Shown here: positions 8,581 to 17,042 of the stretch, piece after piece
How the letters are laid out: every line of letters begins with the position of its first letter
Position numbering within the stretch: position 1 is the stretch's first letter
Origin: RGIG7213 sp045652135
GTDB taxonomy: Bacteria; Bacillota; Clostridia; Oscillospirales; CAG-272
Assembly: GCA_045652135.1 (NCBI GenBank)
Contig: JAZRTS010000089.1
Location: forward strand, 1 to 44,420
DNA length: 44,420 nucleotides
Reading direction: 5' to 3'
Translations under genes and position numbers: made by a program
Notes under the pieces: model-generated
What the model was told of the DNA's origin: nothing
What the model saw: only the letters and a program-made list of their open reading frames with translations
Databases searched by the model: none

Positions 8581-8609
8581 AGTATAACATATCAGCTGTT
8601 TTTTTACAA
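8581..8609 (-). promoter_or_regulatory. sigma-A type promoter of the NERD-gpsA operon
   Basis: On the minus strand TTGTAA at 8609-8604 and TATACT at 8586-8581 are separated by 17 bp. Each hexamer differs from consensus by two or fewer key positions. Predicted start is near 8574, giving a leader of about 25 nt that ends in the strong GGAGGAG ribosome binding site. Confidence 0.65.
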
Positions 8610-8679
8610 TAATCAAAGCAGATTTTTTTTACAAAATTTAATTTTTCATTAAAATTAAAAAATAATTTATAAATAAGCG

Positions 8680-8708
8680 TTGCAAGTGGCGAGTTATCGT
8701 ATTAAAAT
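8680..8708 (+). promoter_or_regulatory. probable sigma-A promoter of the BMP-type lipoprotein gene
   Basis: TTGCAA at 8680-8685 and TAAAAT at 8703-8708 are 17 bp apart, with predicted start near 8715, about 30 nt ahead of the ATG at 8746. The ribosome binding site TAGGAAT lies in between. It is divergent from the NERD promoter; about 70 bp separate the two -35 elements. Confidence 0.5.
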
Positions 8709-8745
8709 AATAGAATAATAAATAATATAAGTTAGGAATTTAGTT

Positions 8746-9807
8746 ATGAAGTTGACAAAAAAAGCAATTTTACTTATTATTTCGATTATGACGGTGTGTT
8801 CCGTGCTTTTATCTTCGTGCAGCTCTTGTGTTTCTGACAAGACCTCGACAGGAACGAAATATAGCATTATGATGGTCGGAGACATAACAGCGGAAGAAGG
8901 CTCAACGCTTCTTTCCGATATCACGTGGTCTGCAATCAAGAAGTATACCGAAGGAACCGATATGAAATATAAGTCCTTCGCACCGTCTGAAGTTGAGATG
9001 ATGAACAGGGTAGAAACGGACCAGGTTCAGCAAAGCGTCGCAAAACGTTTGTCATACAATACACAGATCGAACTGGCGGCAACACAGAAAGCTGCTGATA
9101 AAGCATTTATTGTTTTACCGGGCGAAGAATATGTTGATGCATATCTTGAAAATGTCTTGAAGGATTCAAGCTATGAGAAAAAGTATTCAGGTGTTTGGTT
9201 CTTACTTACAGGCGTTTCCTCCGTTCATCAGTCGGCTGATGTTGCAAATATCGGAACACGTGCAATTACACTTGTAATAAATGAAAATGAATACGGCCAG
9301 CTTTATGGATATACGGCTGTTAAGCTTGGATATAAAAATATAGGTTATCTTGGTTCTGATTCTGCATATTCCGAAAGCTTTAAAGCAGGAATTGAAGAGG
9401 GAATCAATAAAGCTAAAACAGAGCTTTCGATCTCTGATGTTACGTTTACAAATAACGAAGATTATTCAGCGGAAAACTCTGCACGCGTAACTTCGCTTTA
9501 TGAATCCTGCGATATAGTTATTCCTGAAAATGAATCATTTACAGAAGTTCTTAAGAATAGCGCAAGCGGAAAAGCGTACGTTGCAGTTGGCACTACAGAT
9601 GATTCTGCGGTATATGGATACAGCTTTGATGCCGCTAAACTTCAAGAGGTAATACAGAACGCTTTGACATCGCTTTCTAACAAAGGTGAAAATAAAGATG
9701 TTAAAGTTACGGGATGCGCCGACGGAATTTGGTCTTACAACGGCAAGGATGGCTCCGCATTTACAAAAGATGCTGCAACAGCATTTATGAAAACGTTCGA
9801 AAGCTGA
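8746..9807 (+). CDS. BMP/PnrA-type substrate-binding lipoprotein
   Basis: The 353-aa product has a lipoprotein signal with lipobox LSSC (Cys25). The rest looks like a periplasmic-binding fold of the BMP family (basic membrane protein, PnrA/Med). It opens with MMVGDITAEEGSTLLSDITWSAIKKY, and the centre reads NENEYGQLYGYTAVKLGYKNIGYLG, the family's 'AGYxAA..GY..IGFLGG' segment. It then has SESFKAGIEEGI and a late strand, KAYVAVGTTDDS. BMP proteins bind nucleosides or related small molecules for ABC importers. No permease or ATPase gene lies next to it, so it may serve a distant transporter or be a sensor. It is followed by a strong terminator and is monocistronic. Family confidence is moderate because conservation is in short blocks. 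Confidence 0.78.
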   Translation: MKLTKKAILLIISIMTVCSVLLSSCSSCVSDKTSTGTKYSIMMVGDITAEEGSTLLSDITWSAIKKYTEGTDMKYKSFAPSEVEMMNRVETDQVQQSVAKRLSYNTQIELAATQKAADKAFIVLPGEEYVDAYLENVLKDSSYEKKYSGVWFLLTGVSSVHQSADVANIGTRAITLVINENEYGQLYGYTAVKLGYKNIGYLGSDSAYSESFKAGIEEGINKAKTELSISDVTFTNNEDYSAENSARVTSLYESCDIVIPENESFTEVLKNSASGKAYVAVGTTDDSAVYGYSFDAAKLQEVIQNALTSLSNKGENKDVKVTGCADGIWSYNGKDGSAFTKDAATAFMKTFES

Positions 9808-9816
9808 TAAAAATTT

Positions 9817-9856
9817 TGCAGTGAGTGGATGCACGACATCACTCACTGCATTTTTT
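9817..9856 (+). terminator. intrinsic terminator of the BMP lipoprotein gene
   Basis: TGCAGTGAGT at 9817-9826 pairs with ACTCACTGCA at 9841-9850, a 10-bp perfect stem that can extend by GAT/ATC across a one-base bulge. TTTTTT follows at 9851-9856. It begins 10 bases after the TGA of the lipoprotein gene. Confidence 0.9.
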
Positions 9857-9871
9857 AGCCTTAACAGAGAA

Positions 9872-9917
9872 TTATCAATAATTACACAAAATGCAAGTTT
9901 TGTGTAATTATTGATAA
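9872..9917. repeat. perfect 20-bp inverted repeat with 6-nt loop
   Basis: Arms at 9872-9891 and 9898-9917 are exact reverse complements over 20 bp, separated by TGCAAG. The stem is AT-rich (16 of 20 pairs). On the plus strand it is followed by GTTTTTC. It sits only 15 bp beyond the strong terminator of the lipoprotein gene, so a second terminator is not needed. It could be a small palindromic repeat (REP/MITE type), a back-up terminator or an RNA stabiliser. No flanking duplication is visible. Confidence 0.85.
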
Positions 9918-10051
9918 GTTTTTCGGGAATATAATCTCTTTGAGTGACTTTTTACCGTTTATTGCCTTTAATATCATCATATTTTGCAAATGCATTATAC
10001 ACCACACCGTATTTAATTTAAATCTTCACATGAAAAGTATCTGCCTGAAAT

Positions 10052-10112
10052 TTTGATTTGTTTTTAATTGACGGATTTTCAAATTAAGTTATTTTGTTAT
10101 GTAAGATCTGTA
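10052..10112 (-). pseudogene. decayed fragment of a NERD-domain gene
   Basis: This 61-bp stretch aligns without gaps to 8151-8211 inside the NERD gene, with about 6 differences. Read in the same minus-strand frame it encodes LHNKIT-stop-FENPSIKN, against LHDKITEFENPSIKNES in the intact gene: a GAA codon has become TAA. Outside this block similarity falls away quickly in both directions. It is too short to be more than a relic of a duplicated or formerly second NERD gene, 1.9 kb from its parent. Confidence 0.75.
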
Positions 10113-10160
10113 AAGATTTTTAAATTCCAATATTTAATTTCCTGCGATGTCATGTGCAGT

Positions 10161-10200
10161 AAGCTTCCGATGTGTATAACACACACCGGAAGCTTTTCTG
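10161..10200 (+). terminator. orphan plus-strand terminator-like hairpin
   Basis: AAGCTTCCG at 10161-10169 pairs with CGGAAGCTT at 10187-10195; the loop contains TGTG/CACA that can extend the stem. TTCTGTTT follows on the plus strand. The nearest plus-strand gene ends 350 bp upstream and already has its own terminator, so this hairpin either ends a small RNA or is left over from a lost gene. Confidence 0.6.
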
Positions 10201-10236
10201 TTTGAATCTACAACGTAATATTTTGAAGTAAACTAA

Positions 10237-10254
10237 TTTTAAAACGTTTTAAAA
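10237..10254. promoter_or_regulatory. 18-bp perfect palindrome, operator-like
   Basis: The 18 bases TTTTAAAACGTTTTAAAA are identical on both strands, with a central CG. A TATAAT lies at 10263-10268 on the plus strand. LacI/GalR-family repressors favour AT-rich palindromes with a central CG, so this could be an operator. No gene starts downstream before convergent polC, and no repressor gene is in the window, so the role is an inference from symmetry alone. Confidence 0.4.
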
Positions 10255-10431
10255 CAATCGCATATAATTTATTCAATATCTGCGGATTTGTTGAGTTTTG
10301 AATTTTTATTATACGCTAAACACCTAATACTTTATAATATGTTATCGTGCGCTCTCTTTTTTATGAATAAGTGTTTTGGCAGCTTTGATATTCGAGATAA
10401 TTTTGATAAATATGTATAATAACCCATGAAA

Positions 10432-10468
10432 ATATAATGCTGCCAGTGTTTTACCGACAGCATTATAT
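10432..10468 (-). terminator. probable terminator of the pyrH-polC transcript
   Basis: ATATAATGCTG at 10432-10442 pairs with CAGCATTATAT at 10458-10468, an 11-bp perfect stem with a 15-nt loop. On the minus strand it lies about 20 bases after the polC stop and is followed by TTTTCAT, a short U-tract. It is the only stem close behind the polC stop codon. Confidence 0.65.
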
Positions 10469-10486
10469 AAAATTATACAAAATTTT

Positions 10487-13400
10487 TTAATCCATAAACG
10501 AGAACATAGAAAGCTGATTTGTTTCAGAAAGTCCGTCAAGAACTCCGTTTTGCTGTAATATTTCTATAACGGCTTTAGAGATCTTGGCTTTCTGTGACAA
10601 TTCCTCGATTGAGAATATCTTTGTTCCTTTGCAGGCTTCCGCAATTTTTACAGCTACTGTGTCTCCGAGACCGGGCAGACACGAAAACGGGAGTCTTATT
10701 TTTCCGTTTTCGGGCAAAAATGCGTGTGAATCGGAATGTTCAAGACTTACAGGCAGGAATTTTATACCTCTGCAGACTGCTTCAAGTGCCAGCTGACAGG
10801 CTGAATACTGTTCGTCTTCTTTCTGGCTTTTATCCGCTTTGTTTTCTATTTCGGATATTATTTCCTTGAGCGCTGCTTTTCCTTTAAGTGCGGCTACACC
10901 GTCAAAACCGCCAGGCGCAACCGTAAAAAATGCAGCGTAGAATTCAAGCGGATAATAAACTTTATACCATCCAAGGCGAAGTGCAGATATAATATATGCT
11001 GCAGCGTGCGCTTTCGGGAACATGTATTTGATCTTCAGACATGATTCAATATACCATTCAGGAACGCCATGCTCACGCATTGCTGTAAAATGTTCCTCTT
11101 TCAGAACTTTAGGTGGTTTATTTCCCTTTCTGACTATCTCCATTATATTGAACGCCATTGACGGATCAAGTCCTTTGTGAAGCAAATAAACCATTATATC
11201 GTCACGTGTACCTATAACGTCAGAAATCGTACATGTTCCGTTTTTGATAAGCTCCTGCGCATTTCCGAGCCACACGTCAGTACCGTGCGAAAGTCCTGAT
11301 ATCTGCAAAAGGTCAGAAAAGTTCTTCGGCTTTGTATCAACGAGCATCTGACGAACGAATTTCGTACCAAGCTCAGGTAATCCGAAAGTTCCTACAGGTG
11401 AACCTATATCATCTGGAGTTATACCGAGTGGCTCGGTTGATAATAAAAGTCCGAGGACATTTTTATCGTTCATAGGTACGTCAAGCACGCATGTATTTGT
11501 ATACTTTTCAAGCATTTTGTACTTCGTGGGTACATCATGGCCGAGTATATCAAGCTTGAGTATCGTATCGTGCAGATATTCAAACGCAAAGTGCGTTGTG
11601 ACAATAGTCGATTTAGGGTCATCAGCGGGATGCTGTACGGGTGTAAAATCGTAAACGTCATATTCTCTCGGTACAACTATAATACCGCCGGGATGCTGAC
11701 CTGTAGTACGTTTTACACCTACGCATTTATTTACAAGGTGCTGAACTTCTGCTTTTGTTACGTCGAAGTTATTTTCCTCCATATACTTCATAACGTAAAG
11801 GCCGTATGCCGTTTTTGATGCAAGTGTACCGATGGTACCTGCGCGGAAGACGTTTTCTTCACCGAAAAGAACTTCCGTATATTTGTGCGCATCTGCTTGG
11901 ACGTCACCGGAAAAGTTGAGGTCTATATCAGGTGATTTATCACCGTAGAAGCCCAGAAACGTTTCAAACGGTATATCGTGTCCGTCGCCGCGCATAGGTG
12001 TGCCGCATTCAGGACAATTTTTGTCAGGTAAGTCGAAACCTGAACTTACAGAACCGTCTTCAATGAATTCGCTGTGTTTGCATTTGGGACACAGATAATG
12101 AGGCGGAAGCGGATTTACTTCCGTTATATTCGCCATTGTCGCAACAAATGATGAGCCGACAGAACCACGTGAGCCGACAAGATACCCTTTTTCTTCGCTG
12201 TTTTTAACGAGCTTTTGAGCGATGATATAAAGGACGCCGAATCCGTTGGAAATAATAGACGAAAGTTCTCGGTCAAGTCTTTTTTGAACAACGGGAGGAG
12301 GCGGATCACCGTACATGCTTTTCATTTTGTTGTAACACATGTCAGTGAGCTCTTGGTCAGCACCCTCAATTTTCGGAGGATAACTTCCTTTAGGAATAGG
12401 ACGGACGTATTCGATCATATCCGCAATCTTATTGGGATTACTTACAACTACTTCATAAGCGAGATCCTCGGACAAATACTCAAATTCCTTGAGCATTTCA
12501 TCTGTTGTACGGAAATAAACACCTATATCGTCGTCGCTGTCCTTCATTTTTTTGCCTGCAAGAATGATTTTTCTGGCAATTTCATCTTCTTTATTCAGAA
12601 CGTGAGCATCGCACGTTGCGCATACCGGTATGTTAAGCTCACGTCCAAGCTCAATTATCCTTTTATTTATGTCGATGAGTGTTTGCTCACTCTTGACCTT
12701 TTCACCTCTTACAAGATAACCGTTGTTACAAAGAGGCTGTATTTCGAGATAATCATAGTAAGATGCGTGCTGTTTTATATCCTCGTCACTTCTTCCGTCA
12801 AGTATCATTGAGTATAAGTTACCCGACGAGCAGGCGGAACCGACGATAATTCCCTCCCTCAATTCATCGAGAAGCGTTTTGGGGATAAGAGGTTTTCTGT
12901 AAAAATATTTTAAGTTTGAAGCAGAAATTATTTTATAAAGATTTTTTAGTCCTATATTGTTTTTTACAAGCAGAATAATATGATGCGGACGACCTTTAAG
13001 CTGTGTGGATGATGCAGAAATCGCTTCATCAAGATCAGCGATGGTATTAATTCCCTCTTTACGAAGCTTCTCAGCCATTTTTATGAAGATATATGCAAGC
13101 ATTTCTGCGTCATCACAAGCGCGGTGATGATTGAAGTCACCGAGCCCCATGTGGGTTGCAATCCTGTCAAGAGTGTGTCGCTTCAGTTCGGGATTAACAT
13201 ATCTTGAAAGTGAAACCGTATCAATATATCTGTTATTGAAAACAAGGTCGTGATTTTGTGCCGCGCGCGAAATAAAACTTGTATCAAACGTTGCGTTGTG
13301 AGCAATGAGAATATCGTCGCCACAAAATTCGAGAAACTGGCTTACGGCAGTTTTTACGTCCGGCGCACCCTCTATCATCGAGTCGTCAATACCTGTGAGC

Positions 13401-14932
13401 TCTGTTATGTTCGGTGGTATTTTCATATCGGGATCAACGAACGTGTTGAATTTGTCAATGACCTCGCCGTTCGATATTTTGACGGCTCCGATTTCAATAA
13501 TACCGCAATCAATAGAACTCAACCCTGTTGTTTCTATGTCAAATACAACGAATTCACCTGATAGATCACCTGTTGCCTCGCCAAAAATTACAGATGATGA
13601 GTCATCGATAAAATATCCTTCAAGACCGTAAATGACCTTGAATGGTTCCTCACCCTCAGCTTTGGATTTATTCAGTCTTTCGGCGGCCAACATTGCTTCG
13701 GGGAATCCCTGAACATTTCCGTGGTCGGTGATTGCAACAGCTTTATGTCCCCAGCTTGCAGCTGTTTTTACAGCTTCATCGGGAGGAATAGTTGCATCAA
13801 GAGATGACATCTGTGTATGCAAATGAAGCTCTACACGTTTTTCGGAAGCACTGTCACGTCTGCCTTTTTTCTTGACTTTCACTATGTTTTTAGGTGATAT
13901 TGCAAGCTCTCCGTCAAATTTATCAAGCTTTACAGCACCTGAAATCGCAACGGTAACACCGTTTTTGACAGAACATATGGGGCTGTCCTTTTCCTCAGAC
14001 GGCAAAATAAGCTTACAGGTAAGCGCTGAGTCACCATCCGTAATATAAAACGAAATTATTATTTTAGCTTTGTTTCTCGTTTCTCTTTGATCTATACCGA
14101 ATATCTCTCCGAATACGCAGATGTTTTTATATTCACCCTTTATATTTCTGAGCGGCACAGGATCGCTCGGTGCAAATTCCTCGCCGTATATAACCTCAGC
14201 TGATGAAGCATCAAAATACATTTTTCCTATAGAAAAAATATCTCCGTCTTTTTCACAGAAAGGCTCATCATCATAGAGAGTTGTCATTTTATTTTTGTAT
14301 TCATCAAGCAACTCGTCCTTGTTTTTCGGCGCAGGCGCATTTGCTACGGCTTCCGCATCGGAAATTGCACGTTTTGCCATTTCTCTTTGCTCGTTAAGCC
14401 ATTTTTTCTGATGTTCCTCATATAAAGATATGGCATCATCTGAATACGAATCGCGCTGTATCGTTATCGTATAACGCAAACCAAACTGTTCAAATATTAT
14501 ATCGCTTACGATGTTGGGGGCTTCGCTCAGATATATAAGGTCGATACCGCCGTTGGTAGTGGAAATAGTGACATCTATTTGATTATCACTCATTTTTACA
14601 GTATATTCATTGAAAAAGCCGCGTGTAATGGCACCGCGAAGGCTTGCTTCGAAAAATATGCTGTCCATTACTTTTTGCGAAAACCATTCTTTTTTATACT
14701 GCGGCTTGATTTTGACAAAGTTCACTTGGTAGGCGTTTTTTATATCGTCGCAAAGATTGAAAAGTTCCCTTGCGGAAACGAATTCGCTCATTTCAGCGGT
14801 TACTTCTATGTATCTGCTTTCTCTGTCAACTCTCGTTCTTACGGAAAAACAGGATGACAAAATACGCCTCTGAAAATCATTCTTCGGCGTATATTTTGAA
14901 AATACATTTTGCAAAGTTTTTGAGTTACTCAT
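10487..14932 (-). CDS. polC: DNA polymerase III alpha subunit, PolC type
   Basis: This 1481-aa replicase is the Gram-positive leading-strand polymerase with built-in proofreading. Order of parts: N-terminal domain and OB fold (to about 360); PHP domain opening with ELHLHTQMSSLDA near 368 and ITDHGN near 401; a DEDD exonuclease inserted in PHP, FVVFDIETTG at 461-470 (acidic D465 and E467); the rest of PHP; then the polymerase core with GSRGSVGSSF and SPDIDLNF, whose Asp pair is catalytic. A zinc motif of two CxxC pairs (CPKCKH...CPECG) lies between these. A helix-hairpin-helix region is near the C-terminus. Length is typical (about 1440-1480). The ATG overlaps the ispG stop as ATGA. All key residues look present. 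Confidence 0.98.
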   Translation of the reverse strand: MSNSKTLQNVFSKYTPKNDFQRRILSSCFSVRTRVDRESRYIEVTAEMSEFVSARELFNLCDDIKNAYQVNFVKIKPQYKKEWFSQKVMDSIFFEASLRGAITRGFFNEYTVKMSDNQIDVTISTTNGGIDLIYLSEAPNIVSDIIFEQFGLRYTITIQRDSYSDDAISLYEEHQKKWLNEQREMAKRAISDAEAVANAPAPKNKDELLDEYKNKMTTLYDDEPFCEKDGDIFSIGKMYFDASSAEVIYGEEFAPSDPVPLRNIKGEYKNICVFGEIFGIDQRETRNKAKIIISFYITDGDSALTCKLILPSEEKDSPICSVKNGVTVAISGAVKLDKFDGELAISPKNIVKVKKKGRRDSASEKRVELHLHTQMSSLDATIPPDEAVKTAASWGHKAVAITDHGNVQGFPEAMLAAERLNKSKAEGEEPFKVIYGLEGYFIDDSSSVIFGEATGDLSGEFVVFDIETTGLSSIDCGIIEIGAVKISNGEVIDKFNTFVDPDMKIPPNITELTGIDDSMIEGAPDVKTAVSQFLEFCGDDILIAHNATFDTSFISRAAQNHDLVFNNRYIDTVSLSRYVNPELKRHTLDRIATHMGLGDFNHHRACDDAEMLAYIFIKMAEKLRKEGINTIADLDEAISASSTQLKGRPHHIILLVKNNIGLKNLYKIISASNLKYFYRKPLIPKTLLDELREGIIVGSACSSGNLYSMILDGRSDEDIKQHASYYDYLEIQPLCNNGYLVRGEKVKSEQTLIDINKRIIELGRELNIPVCATCDAHVLNKEDEIARKIILAGKKMKDSDDDIGVYFRTTDEMLKEFEYLSEDLAYEVVVSNPNKIADMIEYVRPIPKGSYPPKIEGADQELTDMCYNKMKSMYGDPPPPVVQKRLDRELSSIISNGFGVLYIIAQKLVKNSEEKGYLVGSRGSVGSSFVATMANITEVNPLPPHYLCPKCKHSEFIEDGSVSSGFDLPDKNCPECGTPMRGDGHDIPFETFLGFYGDKSPDIDLNFSGDVQADAHKYTEVLFGEENVFRAGTIGTLASKTAYGLYVMKYMEENNFDVTKAEVQHLVNKCVGVKRTTGQHPGGIIVVPREYDVYDFTPVQHPADDPKSTIVTTHFAFEYLHDTILKLDILGHDVPTKYKMLEKYTNTCVLDVPMNDKNVLGLLLSTEPLGITPDDIGSPVGTFGLPELGTKFVRQMLVDTKPKNFSDLLQISGLSHGTDVWLGNAQELIKNGTCTISDVIGTRDDIMVYLLHKGLDPSMAFNIMEIVRKGNKPPKVLKEEHFTAMREHGVPEWYIESCLKIKYMFPKAHAAAYIISALRLGWYKVYYPLEFYAAFFTVAPGGFDGVAALKGKAALKEIISEIENKADKSQKEDEQYSACQLALEAVCRGIKFLPVSLEHSDSHAFLPENGKIRLPFSCLPGLGDTVAVKIAEACKGTKIFSIEELSQKAKISKAVIEILQQNGVLDGLSETNQLSMFSFMD

Positions 14933-15984
14933 AACTTATTTATCTCATCACATAATACATCGAGTATTATGTCTTCTTTGTATTTGCCAACAATCGTTCC
15001 TTTTTTGAAAAGCAATGCCTCGCCGACTCCTCCGGCAATTCCTATATCAGCCTCTTTTGCCTCGCCTGGACCGTTAACGACACATCCCATTATTGCAACG
15101 TTTAAGTTGCGAGATGGGGTAAGTGTCGGAATTCGTTTTTCAAATTCTTCACAAAGTGTTATCAGATCTATCTTTGTTCTTCCGCAGGTTGGGCAGGAAA
15201 TAAGATTGATCTTCTTTTCAAACATTCCGAGGCTGAACAATATTTCTCTTGCCGCACGTATTTCCTCGACAGGGTCGGCAGTTAAGGAAACACGTACCGT
15301 ATCACCGATACCACGGCTTAACAGCGCGCCGATGCCAACTGAATTTTTAACGATTCCGGAATATCTTGTTCCGGCTTCAGTTACACCGAGATGGATGGGA
15401 TAATTGCACTTGTCTGCAATTATCTCAACAGCCTTTATCATTTTAATTGTATCAGAAGATTTGACGGATAAAACTATATCGTCAAAATTATACTTTTCAA
15501 GAAGTCCTGCATGAAACATTGCGGACTCTGCAAGTGCTTCGGCTGTGGGCGAACCGTATTTTGCAAGGATCTCCTTTTCAAGAGAGCCACCGTTAACACC
15601 TATCCTTATCGGAACGTTGGCAGCTTTTGCTGCACGTGCAACTTGCTTAACTCGGTCTTCATCTCCGATATTTCCGGGATTTATTCGTATTTTATCAATG
15701 CCGAGGGCGATACATTCAAGCGCTATTTTATAATCAAAGTGAATATCTGCTACAAGCGGAAGATTGGGATATTCACATTTGAGCTTATATATATTTTTTG
15801 CTTCGGCAATATCGGGTGCGGAAACTCTCAAAATATCGCATCCCGCTTCCGCAAGACGCTTCGTTTGCTCGTAAAGAGTTTTGTAGTCACCTGCAGGCGA
15901 GTTGGTCATTGACTGTATTGCAATTTTTTCGCCACCGCCGATGGTAATATCACCTATTTTTATTTTCTTCGTATTTCTTCTCAT
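14929..15984 (-). CDS. ispG: 4-hydroxy-3-methylbut-2-enyl diphosphate synthase
   Basis: IspG (GcpE), 351 aa, catalyses the penultimate step of the MEP isoprenoid pathway: reductive conversion of MEcPP to HMBPP with a [4Fe-4S] cluster. The N-terminal TIM barrel starts with IAIQSMTNSPAGD. The C-terminal cluster-binding part shows SCPTCGRTKIDL and MGCVVNGPGEAKEADIG, giving the three cysteine ligands and the conserved Glu. The length matches the short bacterial form. It shares ATGA overlaps with both neighbours (rseP stop/ispG start, ispG stop/polC start). Together with dxr two genes upstream it places two MEP-pathway steps in this operon, which also carries uppS, a user of the pathway's products. 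Confidence 0.97.
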   Translation of the reverse strand: MRRNTKKIKIGDITIGGGEKIAIQSMTNSPAGDYKTLYEQTKRLAEAGCDILRVSAPDIAEAKNIYKLKCEYPNLPLVADIHFDYKIALECIALGIDKIRINPGNIGDEDRVKQVARAAKAANVPIRIGVNGGSLEKEILAKYGSPTAEALAESAMFHAGLLEKYNFDDIVLSVKSSDTIKMIKAVEIIADKCNYPIHLGVTEAGTRYSGIVKNSVGIGALLSRGIGDTVRVSLTADPVEEIRAAREILFSLGMFEKKINLISCPTCGRTKIDLITLCEEFEKRIPTLTPSRNLNVAIMGCVVNGPGEAKEADIGIAGGVGEALLFKKGTIVGKYKEDIILDVLCDEINKL

Positions 15985-17042
15985 TTTATAAACGAAATAA
16001 TGTCCTTAAACGTTATTAATATCATAAACAGCATAAGTATGACTATGCCGGCAAAGTGCACTAATCCCTCGTATTTCGGCGGCACGGGCTTTCTTCTTAT
16101 CATTTCTATGATAAGAAACACAAGTCTTCCGCCGTCAAGTGCAGGCAACGGCAAAAGATTAAAAATACCGAGGTTCATACTTATAAATATACACATATAT
16201 ACAAGGTCTGGTAATCCGTTTTTCGCTGTTTCCGCAACAGCAGATGTTGCACCTACAGGCCCCGAAAGTTGCGCCATGCCGTATTTGCCGGTAACAAGTC
16301 CTGTGAGTGAATCCCAGATTATTTCAATCGTATTGAATGCTGACGAAAGACCGTACGATACTACGTTTGTGAAATTCTTTTCAAGCGGCGCAACACTGAA
16401 AAACATTTCACCGTACGTCAGTCCGTCCTTCTCGCTCGTCGGAAAGACGACGTCATTCAAAACAACAGTTTCGCCGTTTCGTATAACGGTAATATCAACA
16501 GGTTCCGTGCACTTGTCAAATACCGTATACAGAAGATCCTGTGTATAACGTACACCCTCTCCATCTATTTCTTTGATTGTATCGCCTATTATAATTCCGG
16601 ATGAATCAGCAAAATCTTTATAATTATCGTTAAACTTAGATACTGTTGTTCCACCGATATTAAATGATACAGCGACAAGCAATACCATAAGCACTATGCC
16701 CGTAACGATATTTGTAAGTGCGCCGGCGGAAACGATTATAAATCTTTGCCACGCGGGTTTCTTGTTCAATGCATTTTCGTCATCGGATTCCTCGTCCTCA
16801 CCTACCATACTTACAAATCCGCCGATAGGCAAAAGACGAAGTGAATAAAGTATCTGTGTCTTTTTGCTTCTGTAATTTACAATTTTCGGCCCCATTCCTA
16901 TAGCAAATTCATTAATAGAAACGTGGAAAATACGTGCGGTTATATAGTGTCCGAACTCGTGTATGAAAATGAGCATTCCGAACACAAGAAGCGCAAGAAG
17001 GATGTAAAGAATATTAGATAAAATGTTTATGGTAATTACCAA
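15981..17042 (-). CDS. rseP: site-2 protease RseP/RasP, membrane zinc metalloprotease
   Basis: The 353-aa multi-pass membrane protease carries HEFGH (zinc ligands and catalytic Glu) in the first helix near residue 28 and PALDGGRL (third zinc ligand, LDG motif) near 300. One PDZ domain lies between (about 125-215, with GDTIKEIDG). Family members cut anti-sigma factors, signal-peptide remnants and other single-pass proteins inside the membrane. There is no ATG before residue 23, which would remove the start of the catalytic helix. I therefore accept a TTG at 17042 overlapping the dxr stop by 7 bp, although AAAGG is very close to it; the start is the uncertain point. The place between dxr and ispG is typical for Clostridia. 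Confidence 0.94.
   Translation of the reverse strand: MVITINILSNILYILLALLVFGMLIFIHEFGHYITARIFHVSINEFAIGMGPKIVNYRSKKTQILYSLRLLPIGGFVSMVGEDEESDDENALNKKPAWQRFIIVSAGALTNIVTGIVLMVLLVAVSFNIGGTTVSKFNDNYKDFADSSGIIIGDTIKEIDGEGVRYTQDLLYTVFDKCTEPVDITVIRNGETVVLNDVVFPTSEKDGLTYGEMFFSVAPLEKNFTNVVSYGLSSAFNTIEIIWDSLTGLVTGKYGMAQLSGPVGATSAVAETAKNGLPDLVYMCIFISMNLGIFNLLPLPALDGGRLVFLIIEMIRRKPVPPKYEGLVHFAGIVILMLFMILITFKDIISFIK

Larger units (their letters stand above)
9857..10486. other. 630-bp non-coding gap between convergent lipoprotein gene and polC
   Basis: No credible protein-coding frame is present on either strand. What it holds: the 20-bp inverted repeat (9872-9917), a decayed piece of the NERD gene (10052-10112), a plus-strand terminator-like hairpin with no gene ahead of it (10161-10200), an 18-bp perfect palindrome (10237-10254) with a TATAAT 8 bp beyond it, and the probable polC terminator (10432-10468). 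The composition is very AT-rich. It looks like a site where an accessory gene or genes have decayed. Confidence 0.8.

Noticed and set aside
10342..10539. 65-codon minus-strand frame at the polC 3' end
   Set aside because: It overlaps the polC 3' end in another frame and runs through the terminator hairpin, with no ribosome binding site.
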